From Candidatus Auribacterota bacterium (GTDB taxonomy: Bacteria; Auribacterota; JAFGBW01), in the NCBI GenBank assembly GCA_016932965.1, contig JAFGBW010000025.1, positions 1 through 21,418 of the forward strand: DNA of 21,418 nucleotides, in the 5' to 3' direction. The position numbers and the translations under genes were made by a program. Positions 7,575 to 15,403 of the stretch are shown here, in pieces (the stretch's first letter is position 1; every line of letters starts with the position of its first letter). The notes under the pieces were generated by a model. It saw only the letters and a program-made list of their open reading frames with translations. It did not search any database and was not told where the DNA came from.

Positions 7575-8559
7575 CCCAGAGAGAACTAGCGTCAGAGCGT
7601 TCGCTAGGGTCCAATTTCATGCAATCAGCTATGATTTGAATCAACTCAGCAGGCAGGTTGGGATTGAAATCAGTCAAATTCTTGGGCGGTTGAAATATTT
7701 TTGTTTCCAGGTCCGGTGTGGGATAGGGAAACTGGGCAGAAGCCATCTTATAAAGGCATATCCCCAATGCATAGATATCGCTCTTGCCTGTGACAGCACC
7801 GCCCTGGAGCTGCTCAGGAGAAGCATAATGAGGGGATCCAATCGCTCCGCGGCCTTCCTTGATATCAGAATTGAGCATTTTTACCACTCCAAAATCAATG
7901 ATCTTGGCCACATCCTTTGTGGTAATAAAAATATTGGATGGTTTGATGTCCCTGTGTACGATGCCGTTCGAATGACAATGCTGAAGCGCCCTGGCAACCT
8001 GTGTTCCGACTTTGAGTATCTGGCGGGTCGGAAGTATCCCGGTACGGACCAGCATGTTTTCCAAAACTTCTCCTTCCAAAAATTCCATGACATAATATAA
8101 AAAACCTTCGTTGGCAGATTCATAAATCCTCACGATATTAGGATGATTCATTTTCTGAATAGCCTGGCATTCCTGAAAGAAAAACTTGATCGCTTTGGGG
8201 TCCTGATGCAGACGCGGAGAAATGGTCTTGATGGCTACTTTTCTTCCTGTTTTCTTTTCCATTCCGGAAACGATAATGCCCATCCCTCCCGAGGCGATGA
8301 CCTGGATGTTGTTGAATTTAACAGAAATGGTGCTAAACATCGTTTCGCGGAAATTAGAATAGGTTTCCCTCAATTGAGGATTTTTACCGAGTTCAAAAGC
8401 AGTGGTAGGGCCTTCCGCCAAACCAAAACCGACACCTGCCGGCCTTCTTTTTCTAAATAAAACCAGAATAAACAGAACAAATATCAGGCCTAATAGAAAA
8501 ATGAGAACATATAATTCCTTGTATTCACGGAAAGAATCAAACAAATGAAACAGTGTCAT
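7549..8559 (-). CDS. Membrane-anchored Ser/Thr protein kinase
   Basis: This 336-residue protein has one transmembrane segment (about 17-35), a linker of about 45 residues, and a cytoplasmic Hanks-type kinase domain (about 83-334). The glycine loop is SGGMGIIVSG (90-99). The ATP-binding lysine is Lys111 in VAIK. The catalytic loop is HRDIKPSN (202-209, Asp204 and Asn209), the metal-binding motif DFG is at 222-224, and the activation segment ends GSPHYASPEQ (241-250). Every catalytic residue is present, so the kinase should be active. It transfers phosphate from ATP to Ser/Thr of unknown targets. It has no PASTA, WD40, TPR or other sensor domain, and almost nothing lies outside the membrane. 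No phosphatase or FHA gene is visible nearby. It is convergent with the zinc-ribbon gene and divergent from gpsA. A GAGGAA sits rather far upstream of the ATG, so the start is fairly but not fully certain. Confidence 0.93.
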   Translation of the reverse strand: MTLFHLFDSFREYKELYVLIFLLGLIFVLFILVLFRKRRPAGVGFGLAEGPTTAFELGKNPQLRETYSNFRETMFSTISVKFNNIQVIASGGMGIIVSGMEKKTGRKVAIKTISPRLHQDPKAIKFFFQECQAIQKMNHPNIVRIYESANEGFLYYVMEFLEGEVLENMLVRTGILPTRQILKVGTQVARALQHCHSNGIVHRDIKPSNIFITTKDVAKIIDFGVVKMLNSDIKEGRGAIGSPHYASPEQLQGGAVTGKSDIYALGICLYKMASAQFPYPTPDLETKIFQPPKNLTDFNPNLPAELIQIIADCMKLDPSERSDASSLWARLRAVKG

Positions 8560-8824
8560 GATAAAGCTCGTTCCTCGCTAGATGTTCATGTTCTTCTAGT
8601 TGAATTTTAAAAAAAAGGCAAGAGAACAAATATACAGGAAAATCTTTAAATCCGGAATCATTTTTTCTCATTTCAATTCATGCCCTTTGTGATGCAACAT
8701 CATTCACCTCTCAAGTTGAATTCGCCGGTCGGAAACCCTTTTACATGCGAGGGAGCATGCCGAACAAAGCGTTTCGAAGTATCGTGTTGAGCGGATATCC
8801 TGTGTGGTGTGCTTCAATTCTCGA
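8560..8824. other. Gene-free region between divergent kinase and gpsA
   Basis: This is the bulk of the 356-nt gap between two divergent starts. The kinase-proximal half (8560-8700) is A/T-rich and probably holds that gene's promoter, though I see no convincing -35/-10 pair. From about 8706 to 8815 the G+C content rises, and there is a 5-bp hairpin (CATGC 8744-8748 / GCATG 8755-8759, loop GAGGGA). I could not match it to a riboswitch, 6S, SRP or tmRNA pattern. A 60-codon minus-strand frame (8704-8886) has no ribosome binding site or family features and is left out. Confidence 0.4.
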
Positions 8825-8853
8825 TTCCCAATCTGATGCATATAAGATATACT
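8825..8853 (+). promoter_or_regulatory. Possible gpsA promoter
   Basis: TTCCCA (8825-8830) and TATACT (8848-8853) are 17 nt apart, with 4/6 and 5/6 matches. The leader to the ATG at 8916 would be about 55 nt. This is moderate evidence only. Confidence 0.35.
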
Positions 8854-8915
8854 GCGGTCATGATGGAAACTGAATGGAACTTTCATGTTAGAACCGATTC
8901 TGATTTAATAAAGTC

Positions 8916-9917
8916 ATGGCAAACAAGATAGCTATATTAGGAAGCGGAAGCTGGGGAACTGCATTGGGTTCTCTGCTAAAAGGTAACGGTCATCCAGTTG
9001 CACTATGGGATTACTATCCGCAGGTACTGGATTACATCCGGAAAAACGGGCATCCGAAATTTCTTCCAAATTTAACTATGACAGCCGATGAATTCCAATT
9101 CTGTTATGATATTAAAGACGCGCTTGCGGCATCAGATTATATTATCACAGCTATTCCAACACAGAATTACCATTTGCTTTTTGCTGAAATCGGTCAATCC
9201 CTGCCCAAGGACACAAAAATCATCAATTGCTCGAAAGGAATCGATGTCAAAACAAAACATCTGATCTATCAGATGTTTCAGGAGGAATTGCAGTGTTTTC
9301 ACAAAGATAATTACGCCGTGTTATCAGGACCGAGCTATGCTGAAGAGGTGGTGAAACAGATTCCCACAGCGATTGTTGTCGCCAGCCATAATCCAATTCT
9401 TGCTCTGGAAATCCAGAAATTACTCTGCAATTCCTGGTTCAGAGTTTATTCTAACGGCGACGTACTAGGTGTGGAACTTTCAGGAGCGGTAAAAAATATC
9501 ATTGCCATTGCCTCAGGCATTTGTGACGGAATCGGATACGGTGTGAATACCAGGGCAGCTTTGATCACACGCGGCAATGCGGAAATCATGCGTCTGGGAA
9601 AAGCCATGGGAGCTAAATCTGATACGTTTATGGGTTTAGCTGGAATAGGGGACTTAATGCTAACAGCCATGTCGGATCTCAGCAGGAATTACCGTCTGGG
9701 ATTCATGATAGGAACAGGAAAAAAAATGGAGGACGCCCTTAATGAAATCGGTATGGTGGTTGAAGGTGTTGAAACAGTCAAATCCACCAAACAACTTGCA
9801 AAACAATACGGCATCGAAATGCCGATAGTGGATAAAGTATTTCAAACCTTATTCGAAGACCTTTCTCCTCATCATGCGGTCATTGAGCTAATGACCAGGG
9901 ACTTGAAATCCGAGTAA
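8916..9917 (+). CDS. gpsA: Glycerol-3-phosphate dehydrogenase, NAD(P)-dependent
   Basis: GpsA reduces dihydroxyacetone phosphate to sn-glycerol-3-phosphate, the first committed step towards phospholipid synthesis, in the cytoplasm. The 333 residues match the family length. The dinucleotide-binding loop GSGSWGTALG is at 9-18. The conserved NCSKGID and LSGPSYAEEV segments follow in the N-terminal domain. The catalytic-lysine region is VELSGAVKNIIAIASG, and the substrate-binding segment is GLAGIGDLMLTAMSDLSRN. The family usually has Cys where this protein has Ala in 'LTAMSD', which is a mild difference. The ATG at 8916 gives the expected MANKIAILGSG start but lacks a clear ribosome binding site. 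No plsY, plsX or other lipid gene is adjacent. It converges on the receiver-domain gene. Confidence 0.96.
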   Translation: MANKIAILGSGSWGTALGSLLKGNGHPVALWDYYPQVLDYIRKNGHPKFLPNLTMTADEFQFCYDIKDALAASDYIITAIPTQNYHLLFAEIGQSLPKDTKIINCSKGIDVKTKHLIYQMFQEELQCFHKDNYAVLSGPSYAEEVVKQIPTAIVVASHNPILALEIQKLLCNSWFRVYSNGDVLGVELSGAVKNIIAIASGICDGIGYGVNTRAALITRGNAEIMRLGKAMGAKSDTFMGLAGIGDLMLTAMSDLSRNYRLGFMIGTGKKMEDALNEIGMVVEGVETVKSTKQLAKQYGIEMPIVDKVFQTLFEDLSPHHAVIELMTRDLKSE

Positions 9918-9921
9918 TGAT

Positions 9922-9941
9922 CGGAGTTTCCAAAATCTCCG
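9922..9941. terminator. Weak hairpin after gpsA
   Basis: CGGAG (9922-9926) pairs with CTCCG (9937-9941), with two further A-T pairs beyond a T-T mismatch and a CCAA loop. It lies 5 nt past the gpsA stop, in the 94-nt gap before the convergent receiver gene. No T-run follows, so it is a weak terminator candidate. Confidence 0.3.
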
Positions 9942-10011
9942 TCAATAAAATAGCGAGTAATTATTTTCTTATAATATACGCTGCAATAAGTTAGGATCAA
10001 TACCTGAGAAA

Positions 10012-10863
10012 TTACTCTATTTCAAAAGTAGCGATATTTTCATCACCGTTTTTTGGAGGAATTGGCTTACTTTCATCAGTCTGCATGTTACTGAATGCGG
10101 ATTTTAAAGCAGCAATTTCTTTGAGTAAATCCTCTTTTTCCTTTTCCAGCTGCTTGATTCTTTTAATTAAAACAGAAGCCGGGATTTCTATTTTCTCAGT
10201 TTTCGGGCCAGATCCGCCTAAGGTTGCAGCATCCAGACCAGTCATGACTTTTTCAACTGAAGGAGGTGCTGCAGGAGGCTGTTCTGCCTGTGTCTTGTGA
10301 AAAACCGGCTGTTCTGCCGGAGCTGATACTGTTTTAGAAGACTGAACAAGAGGCTGGACGGGCTTGGAAGGCCGCGACAATGGCTGCAAAGGCTTGGGAG
10401 TCGTTTGTAACGGTATCTTCTCAGCGGGTTTTATCTGAGCCGGAGGTTCAGCCTGATGAGCAGGTGGAGCAGCAGTTTCACAAGGTATAATAATCTGAGA
10501 AGTCAAAATATCAGCCAGTTTGCCTTCCAGTAACTTTAATTCAATCGGTTTATTGATGATTCCGTTGAATCCGTCATTTAAAAATTCATTGACCTTGTCA
10601 TCTGAAGTATAACCCGTAAAAGCGTATATTTTACAGGTCGGCCACTTACTTCTGATCAATTTGACCGCTTCATTGCCTTTCATAAATGGCATGTTGATGT
10701 CCATGAGAATGAGATCATACTGCTTGGCAAGGGCCTTATCCAAAGCAATGACCCCGTTTTCAGCCAGTTCAAATACGAGGGACGGGTGGCTAGAAAAATA
10801 TTCGCTTATCGTGAAACGGAATACATCGTCATCATCAGCAAATAAAATGGTTTTTTTCATCAA
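10012..10863 (-). CDS. Receiver-domain protein with proline-rich linker and C-terminal coiled coil
   Basis: Residues 1-122 form a CheY-like receiver. The acidic pocket lies in Asp10-Asp13, the phosphoacceptor is Asp55 in LILMDINMP, the switch threonine is Thr83 in AFTGYT, and the conserved lysine is Lys105 in NKPIE. All key residues are present. From about 128 to 225 there is a long disordered linker rich in Pro, Ala, Gln and Lys. Residues about 229-260 form a short heptad-type coiled coil (VLIKRIKQLEKEKEDLLKEI), followed by an acidic tail. There is no DNA-binding, GGDEF or other output domain. It probably passes its phosphorylation state to a partner through the coiled coil. Similar layouts occur in motility or polarity scaffolds, but the partner is unknown. 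No histidine kinase gene is in the window. A/T-rich, weakly structured sequence lies upstream. Confidence 0.88.
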   Translation of the reverse strand: MMKKTILFADDDDVFRFTISEYFSSHPSLVFELAENGVIALDKALAKQYDLILMDINMPFMKGNEAVKLIRSKWPTCKIYAFTGYTSDDKVNEFLNDGFNGIINKPIELKLLEGKLADILTSQIIIPCETAAPPAHQAEPPAQIKPAEKIPLQTTPKPLQPLSRPSKPVQPLVQSSKTVSAPAEQPVFHKTQAEQPPAAPPSVEKVMTGLDAATLGGSGPKTEKIEIPASVLIKRIKQLEKEKEDLLKEIAALKSAFSNMQTDESKPIPPKNGDENIATFEIE

Positions 10864-10931
10864 CTAAATTTTACTTAAAAAAAAGAATAGTGCAAAAACA
10901 AAAAAATCATTGAGTTTATACAATGTCGGAT

Positions 10932-10951
10932 AATATTACTTATGTAATATT
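10932..10951. other. A/T hairpin upstream of the receiver-protein gene
   Basis: AATATTAC (10932-10939) and GTAATATT (10944-10951) are perfect inverted repeats around a TTAT loop. On the plus strand a T-rich run (TTATTTTTTAA) follows. It lies 69 nt upstream of the minus-strand receiver gene start. It could be an operator-like dyad or a weak structure, and there is too little to decide. Confidence 0.35.
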
Positions 10952-10980
10952 TTATTTTTTAATAAATTAAACCTTATCCA

Positions 10981-11009
10981 TTGTGGTAACGCTAGTTAAG
11001 TTGTATAAT
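10981..11009 (+). promoter_or_regulatory. Promoter-like element pointing into the uvrA 3' end
   Basis: TTGTGG (10981-10986) and a perfect TATAAT (11004-11009) are separated by 17 nt on the plus strand, although both flanking genes run on the minus strand. The downstream stretch (about 11016-11160) holds no gene. It ends with a small hairpin (GGAG 11142-11145 / CTCC 11150-11153) followed by GATTTT. A short non-coding or antisense transcript of about 145 nt is possible, but the -35 is poor and the region is A/T-rich. Confidence 0.3.
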
Positions 11010-11159
11010 GATTGTCAGGAATTATGCAATCTCTGCGTTTTACAAATCGTGCATCAATTTGAAAAATCAGACTGTGAAAATGGAAATGGGCAACTGTGAA
11101 TTTTAGAAAAAGAGAAAAATAACAGGGGGAAATCCAGTATAGGAGTTACTCTCCGATTT

Positions 11160-14015
11160 TCATTTTGGACACGAATGCCCTATCTGTAGGGCTTTTTTCA
11201 GATATTTACCCGTGTAGGATGCGGGATGTTTGATGATTTTTTCAGGAGGGCCTTCAGCGACGATCTTCCCTCCCTGATCTCCCCCTTCCGGACCCAAATC
11301 AATAATATGATCAGCAACTTTGATCACGTCTAAATTATGCTCGATGACGATCACCGTATTTTTCTGGTCCACGAGTCTGTTTAAAACATTTAATAATTTT
11401 TTTATGTCGTCAAAATGCAAACCCGTTGTAGGTTCATCGAGAACATACATTGTTTTTCCTGTTTGAATCTTGCATAACTCCCTGGATAATTTGATTCTCT
11501 GGGCTTCTCCTCCGGATAAGGTAGTGGAACTCTGGCCTAAGGGAATATAATCCATTCCCACATCCATGAGCGTTTTTAATATGGTTTTTATTTTCGGATA
11601 AGCATCAAAGATCTGACAAGCTTCAACAATAGACATATTCAGGACATCGGAAATGCTCTTGCCTTTATAAAGTATTTCCAACGTGCTGTCATTGAAGCGC
11701 CTGCCTTTGCAGATTTCACATTCAACATGGATATCCGGAAGGAAATGCATTTCCACCAGTATGAAACCTTCACCCTGGCAGGTCTCGCACCGTCCCCCTT
11801 TTACGTTAAATGAGAAACGGCCTGGATGGTAGCCGCGCACTTTGCTTTCAGGCAGATTGGCAAACAATTCCCGGATGAGATCGTAAACTTTGGTATACGT
11901 AGCCGGATTGGACCTGGAACTCCTGCCAATCGGTTTCTGATCTATATTGATTATCTTATCAATCTGTTCGAGACCTTCGATCTTTTCATGGACACCCACT
12001 GGGATAATGCTTTTGTTCAGCGCACGAGTCACTGCCGGAATCAGTATCTGGTTGATCAAGGATGATTTTCCGGCGCCGGATACGCCGGTAATACACACTA
12101 GCTGATTCAGAGGAATGTTCAATTTGTGAATATTCAGATTATTCTCCCTGGCCCCGAATATCGTGATGACCTTGCCGGAACCAACGCGTCTTTTTTTAGG
12201 CACCGGAATGGTATTGATTCTGGATAAATAGGTTCCGGTCAGGCTCTTTTTGTTGCTGATGATGCTTTTAACCGGACCGGATGCCACTATCTTTCCGCCG
12301 TTCATTCCTGCGCCCGGCCCAAAATCAACAATATGGTCAGCGTTTCGGATGGTCTCCTCGTCATGTTCAATGACAATCACCGAATTCCCGATATCCCTCA
12401 GGTGTTTTAATGAATTCAGGAGTCTGGTGTTATCCCTTTGATGCAATCCGATGGAAGGCTCGTCCAGAATATACATGACGCCGGACAGCTCCGAACCGAT
12501 CTGACTGGCCAGCCGGATCCGCTGACTTTCACCGCCTGACAAGGTACCGGTCCTTCTGTCAAGAGTCAGGTATTCCAGACCTACGTTCATTAAAAAACGG
12601 ACCCGGTTATTGACCTCTTTAATCAATTCGTCAGCAATCAATTTATCGTTTCCCTGAAGTTGGATCCGATGAAGAAATTGTTCGAGTTCCGATACGGTCA
12701 TCTGACACAAGTCCACAATACTTTTTCCGGAAACATACACATGAGTGGATGTCTCCTTCAACCGGTTTCCCCTGCAACGAACGCATTGCATTTCACGCAT
12801 GAATTGTGCGTACCACAGCCGGGCAGCTTCGGATTTGGTTTCATGATAATTCTTTCTGATCTTATTGACGACCCCCTGGAATGCCGCGGAGTAGCTCCAT
12901 TCATTCCTTTCCTCCCTGCTTACGAATTTAACATGGATCTTGTTTTTACCGGTTCCGTATAAAATGACATTCTGATGCTCCTTTGGAAGGTTTTTCCAGG
13001 CAGTGTCCTTGTCAATATGAAAACTGGAAATCAGGCTGGATATCACCGCACCGTCCCAGCCTTCACCCTGAAGGATCCTGTCATTCCAGACCTGCAGAGC
13101 CCCCCCACTGATACTCAAATCAGGATCAGGAATGATGAGATTAGGATCCACCTCTATGGTATAACCCAGCCCATGACAGTCCTCACACATCCCGAGAGGT
13201 GAATTGAAGCTGAAATGCTGCGGGGAATATTCATGGTAAGAAATACCGCACTCAACACAGGCAAACTTGGTTGAAAAAACGGTTTTTACATGATCTGTAT
13301 CTGATTCCACGGAAAGAAAATCCCTTCCGTATTTCAGGGCAAGCTCTACGGATTCTGTCAATCTTGAATTCGTCACCGTCTGAAGAGGGATCCTGTCTAT
13401 GACCAATTCAATGTTGTGCTTTTGTTTTTTATTCAAAACAGGAAAAGGATCTGACAATAAAATGTCATGCCCATCCACCTTCATCCTGGAAAAACCGTCT
13501 GTTTTGAAACCTTCAAATATTTCCCTGAATTCCCCCTTTCGGTTTTGAGCAACCGGAGCCGATATCAGAATTGTCCCTTTCATCTGATTTTTAATCTGCC
13601 TGACAATGTCTGAACTGGATTGTCTGGAGACTGTTTTTTTACATTGAACACAATGCTGTTTTCCAATTCTGGAATACAGAACTCTCAGATAATCGAATAT
13701 CTCCGTCACGGTACCTACAGTAGATCTTGGGTTTTTTGATGTGGATTTCTGTTCAATGGAAATTGCAGGAGAAAGTCCCTTGATATACTCAAAATGCGGT
13801 TTAGGCATTTGTTCCAGAAATTGTCTGGCATAGGCAGAAAGAGATTCAACATATCTTCGCTGGCCTTCTGCATATAAAATATCAAAAGCCAGGGACGATT
13901 TTCCAGAACCTGAAACCCCAGTAAAAACAACCAGTTTTTTCTTGGGTATTTCCAAGGAAACATTCTTCAGATTATGCTCCCTCGCCCCTTTGATTGAAAT
14001 AAATGAAGGTTCCAT
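11160..14015 (-). CDS. uvrA: Excinuclease ABC subunit A
   Basis: UvrA is the damage-recognising ATPase of nucleotide excision repair. It loads UvrB on lesions as a dimer. The 951 residues match the family. The first ATPase half has Walker A GVSGSGKS (33-40), signature LSGGESQR (492-499) and Walker B YILDEPS (515-521). The second has Walker A GVSGAGKS (644-651), signature LSGGEAQR (833-840) and Walker B YVLDEPT (857-863). Both structural zinc sites are intact: C253-x2-C256 with C277-x2-C280, and C743-x2-C746 with C766-x2-C769. An extra pair C122/C125 lies in the [11 protein letters not shown] segment, as usual. No Shine-Dalgarno sequence is visible before the ATG. No canonical LexA box (CTGT-N8-ACAG or GAAC-N4-GTTC) was found upstream. 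No uvrB or uvrC gene is near. Confidence 0.98.
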   Translation of the reverse strand: MEPSFISIKGAREHNLKNVSLEIPKKKLVVFTGVSGSGKSSLAFDILYAEGQRRYVESLSAYARQFLEQMPKPHFEYIKGLSPAISIEQKSTSKNPRSTVGTVTEIFDYLRVLYSRIGKQHCVQCKKTVSRQSSSDIVRQIKNQMKGTILISAPVAQNRKGEFREIFEGFKTDGFSRMKVDGHDILLSDPFPVLNKKQKHNIELVIDRIPLQTVTNSRLTESVELALKYGRDFLSVESDTDHVKTVFSTKFACVECGISYHEYSPQHFSFNSPLGMCEDCHGLGYTIEVDPNLIIPDPDLSISGGALQVWNDRILQGEGWDGAVISSLISSFHIDKDTAWKNLPKEHQNVILYGTGKNKIHVKFVSREERNEWSYSAAFQGVVNKIRKNYHETKSEAARLWYAQFMREMQCVRCRGNRLKETSTHVYVSGKSIVDLCQMTVSELEQFLHRIQLQGNDKLIADELIKEVNNRVRFLMNVGLEYLTLDRRTGTLSGGESQRIRLASQIGSELSGVMYILDEPSIGLHQRDNTRLLNSLKHLRDIGNSVIVIEHDEETIRNADHIVDFGPGAGMNGGKIVASGPVKSIISNKKSLTGTYLSRINTIPVPKKRRVGSGKVITIFGARENNLNIHKLNIPLNQLVCITGVSGAGKSSLINQILIPAVTRALNKSIIPVGVHEKIEGLEQIDKIINIDQKPIGRSSRSNPATYTKVYDLIRELFANLPESKVRGYHPGRFSFNVKGGRCETCQGEGFILVEMHFLPDIHVECEICKGRRFNDSTLEILYKGKSISDVLNMSIVEACQIFDAYPKIKTILKTLMDVGMDYIPLGQSSTTLSGGEAQRIKLSRELCKIQTGKTMYVLDEPTTGLHFDDIKKLLNVLNRLVDQKNTVIVIEHNLDVIKVADHIIDLGPEGGDQGGKIVAEGPPEKIIKHPASYTGKYLKKALQIGHSCPK

Positions 14016-14170
14016 ATCTTTGATCAGCCAAAAATATACTTAACTAGTTTTTTTCCTTGATGACCTATCGTCATTTTTATGAGGAAAAGACGATTAAAAC
14101 ATTACAATAAAAAAAGATGATGTGTTCATTATGTGCAAAATCAAAGCATTATATCATCCTTTAAATGGAA

Positions 14171-14314
14171 TTCACCACGAAGAGCACGAAGATTTTTTAT
14201 GAGAAAAAAATATTTATTTTGTACATGAAAATTTTTTCTGTTCACACACTTCCATGGAAATGACTTTTCCATCATGATTATTTTTTTTCGTACTCTTCGT
14301 GTCCTTCGTGGTGA
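14171..14314. repeat. Long inverted-repeat element with TTCACCACGAAG arms
   Basis: The left arm TTCACCACGAAGAGCACGAA (14171-14190) and right arm (14295-14314, CTTCGTGTCC then TTCGTGGTGA) are reverse complements at 18 of 20 positions. They enclose about 100 nt of A/T-rich sequence with an inner palindrome TTCCATGGAA (14250-14259). There is no open frame. Degenerate relatives of the arms are at 15327-15355, 17076-17107 and 20874-20985. The rest of the 349-nt gap between tatC and uvrA is A/T-rich and otherwise featureless. Confidence 0.7.
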
Positions 14315-14364
14315 TAAAAATTAAATTTCGTTTTTACTCAGAATCAGGGTAAACGGGACAAGCT

Positions 14365-15117
14365 CTAACTATTTCCCTTTTTACCGATCCAATTGAGAAG
14401 GGTATTTAAAATCAAGCCTAATTCAAATAAAAGAATTAACGGGAAAGCCATGATGCATTGAGATACCGGATCCGGAGGAGTCAATATAGCGGCAATGATG
14501 AAACAGACCACCATCACATGCTTTCTGTAGTGTTTGATGATTTCAGCACGGATCAGACCGGTTTTGATGAGGCAAAGGACAATAAGGGGTGTTTGAAAAA
14601 TGCATGCAAAGATCAGAATAATGCTTTGAGTCAAATGGATTTGTTCCTTGAGAGAAACCGCCAGTTTGACAGGCAGTTCGGTTTCGATAAAAAACGGATT
14701 GGATACAGAAGAGTATTCCGCCAGGAATCTAAAGCCCGCCGGCATCAATAAAAAATAGGCGGTCAGGATCCCAAGATACAGGAAAAGAAGGCTGGAAAAG
14801 AAAACAACGGAAAAATATTTTTTTTCGCGCCCGTAAAGGGCTGGTTTGAGGAATGCCCATGCCTGCCAATACAGATAAGGAAATGTCAGAAAGATTGAAA
14901 AGAAAAACACGGTTTTTAAATGAATAAAAAATTTGTCTGTGAATTTCAACAGGATGATCCCCCCCCCTGTTTCCCTGATGATCGCATTGATCTGTATCAG
15001 ATAAACATTCAGGAGGTCGTCTTTAAAAAACCATAAGATGATAAAACAAACAGTAATAAAAAAGACCGAGCGGAGGATCCGACTCCTGAATTCTTCCAAA
15101 TGGTCGAAAAAATTCAT
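14365..15117 (-). CDS. tatC: Twin-arginine translocase subunit TatC
   Basis: TatC is the polytopic receptor of the Tat pathway. It binds RR signal peptides of folded, often cofactor-bearing, proteins. The 250 residues have six hydrophobic segments. Family landmarks are the N-terminal FFDHLEEFRSRI, the FLKPALYGREKK stretch after the second membrane segment, and LTPPDPVSQCIMAFPLILLFE before the last. The ATG overlaps the tatA stop as ATGA (15114-15117), so the two are translationally coupled. The protein is complete and ends at a TAG. It is the last gene of the minus-strand block that includes two likely Tat clients. Confidence 0.96.
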   Translation of the reverse strand: MNFFDHLEEFRSRILRSVFFITVCFIILWFFKDDLLNVYLIQINAIIRETGGGIILLKFTDKFFIHLKTVFFFSIFLTFPYLYWQAWAFLKPALYGREKKYFSVVFFSSLLFLYLGILTAYFLLMPAGFRFLAEYSSVSNPFFIETELPVKLAVSLKEQIHLTQSIILIFACIFQTPLIVLCLIKTGLIRAEIIKHYRKHVMVVCFIIAAILTPPDPVSQCIMAFPLILLFELGLILNTLLNWIGKKGNS

Positions 15118-15299
15118 TTTTTATCTTCTGATTTCTGTTTCGAATCCCCTTCTGAATCAGGACTGGAATTCAATTCTTTTTTAAAAATTCTTATCCCCTG
15201 CGCAATGGATCTGGCTATTTCCGGCAGGCTTTTGGCTCCGAAAAGGAGCAATATAACGATTCCAATGACGATCAGCTCTGAAGTTCCTATGCCAAACAT
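15114..15299 (-). CDS. tatA: Twin-arginine translocase subunit TatA
   Basis: This 61-residue protein has one N-terminal membrane segment (MFGIGTSELIVIGIVILLLF). The conserved FGAKSLPEIARS hinge and amphipathic helix follow, then an acidic/lysine tail. These are TatA/E features, and the shortness and the FGxxxLP motif favour TatA over TatB. It forms the translocation assembly recruited by TatC. GGGAGG (15307-15312 on the opposite strand) lies 7 nt before the ATG, a strong ribosome binding site. No tatB gene is adjacent, so this protein may serve both roles. Confidence 0.93.
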   Translation of the reverse strand: MFGIGTSELIVIGIVILLLFGAKSLPEIARSIAQGIRIFKKELNSSPDSEGDSKQKSEDKK

Positions 15300-15326
15300 A
15301 GTTAAACCTCCCTTTTTTTATTTTTT

Positions 15327-15355
15327 AATCACAAAAAACACAAATCACACGAATG
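15327..15355. repeat. Degenerate CACGAA-type repeat fragment
   Basis: The A/C-rich stretch of ATCACAAAAAACACAAATCAC words ending in ACGAATGA resembles a decayed single arm of the TTCACCACGAAG family. It lies in the 104-nt gap between the iron-sulfur gene and tatA. Confidence 0.3.
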
Positions 15356-15403
15356 ATTTTCTTCGGTTACCCTTTGAAAACAATAAAATAATTCTTATTC
15401 ATC

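Noticed and set aside
7636-8100. 154-codon plus-strand frame across the kinase gene
   Set aside because: Antisense shadow of a clear kinase with all catalytic motifs.
8706-8815. G+C-richer patch upstream of gpsA as a possible riboswitch or 6S/SRP RNA
   Set aside because: Only a 5-bp hairpin is visible and none of the conserved cores I know fits.
8704-8886. 60-codon minus-strand frame between the kinase gene and gpsA
   Set aside because: No ribosome binding site, no family resemblance and gene-unlike composition; it lies in a divergent promoter region.
14458-14751. 97-codon plus-strand frame across tatC
   Set aside because: Shadow of a clearly recognised TatC on the other strand.
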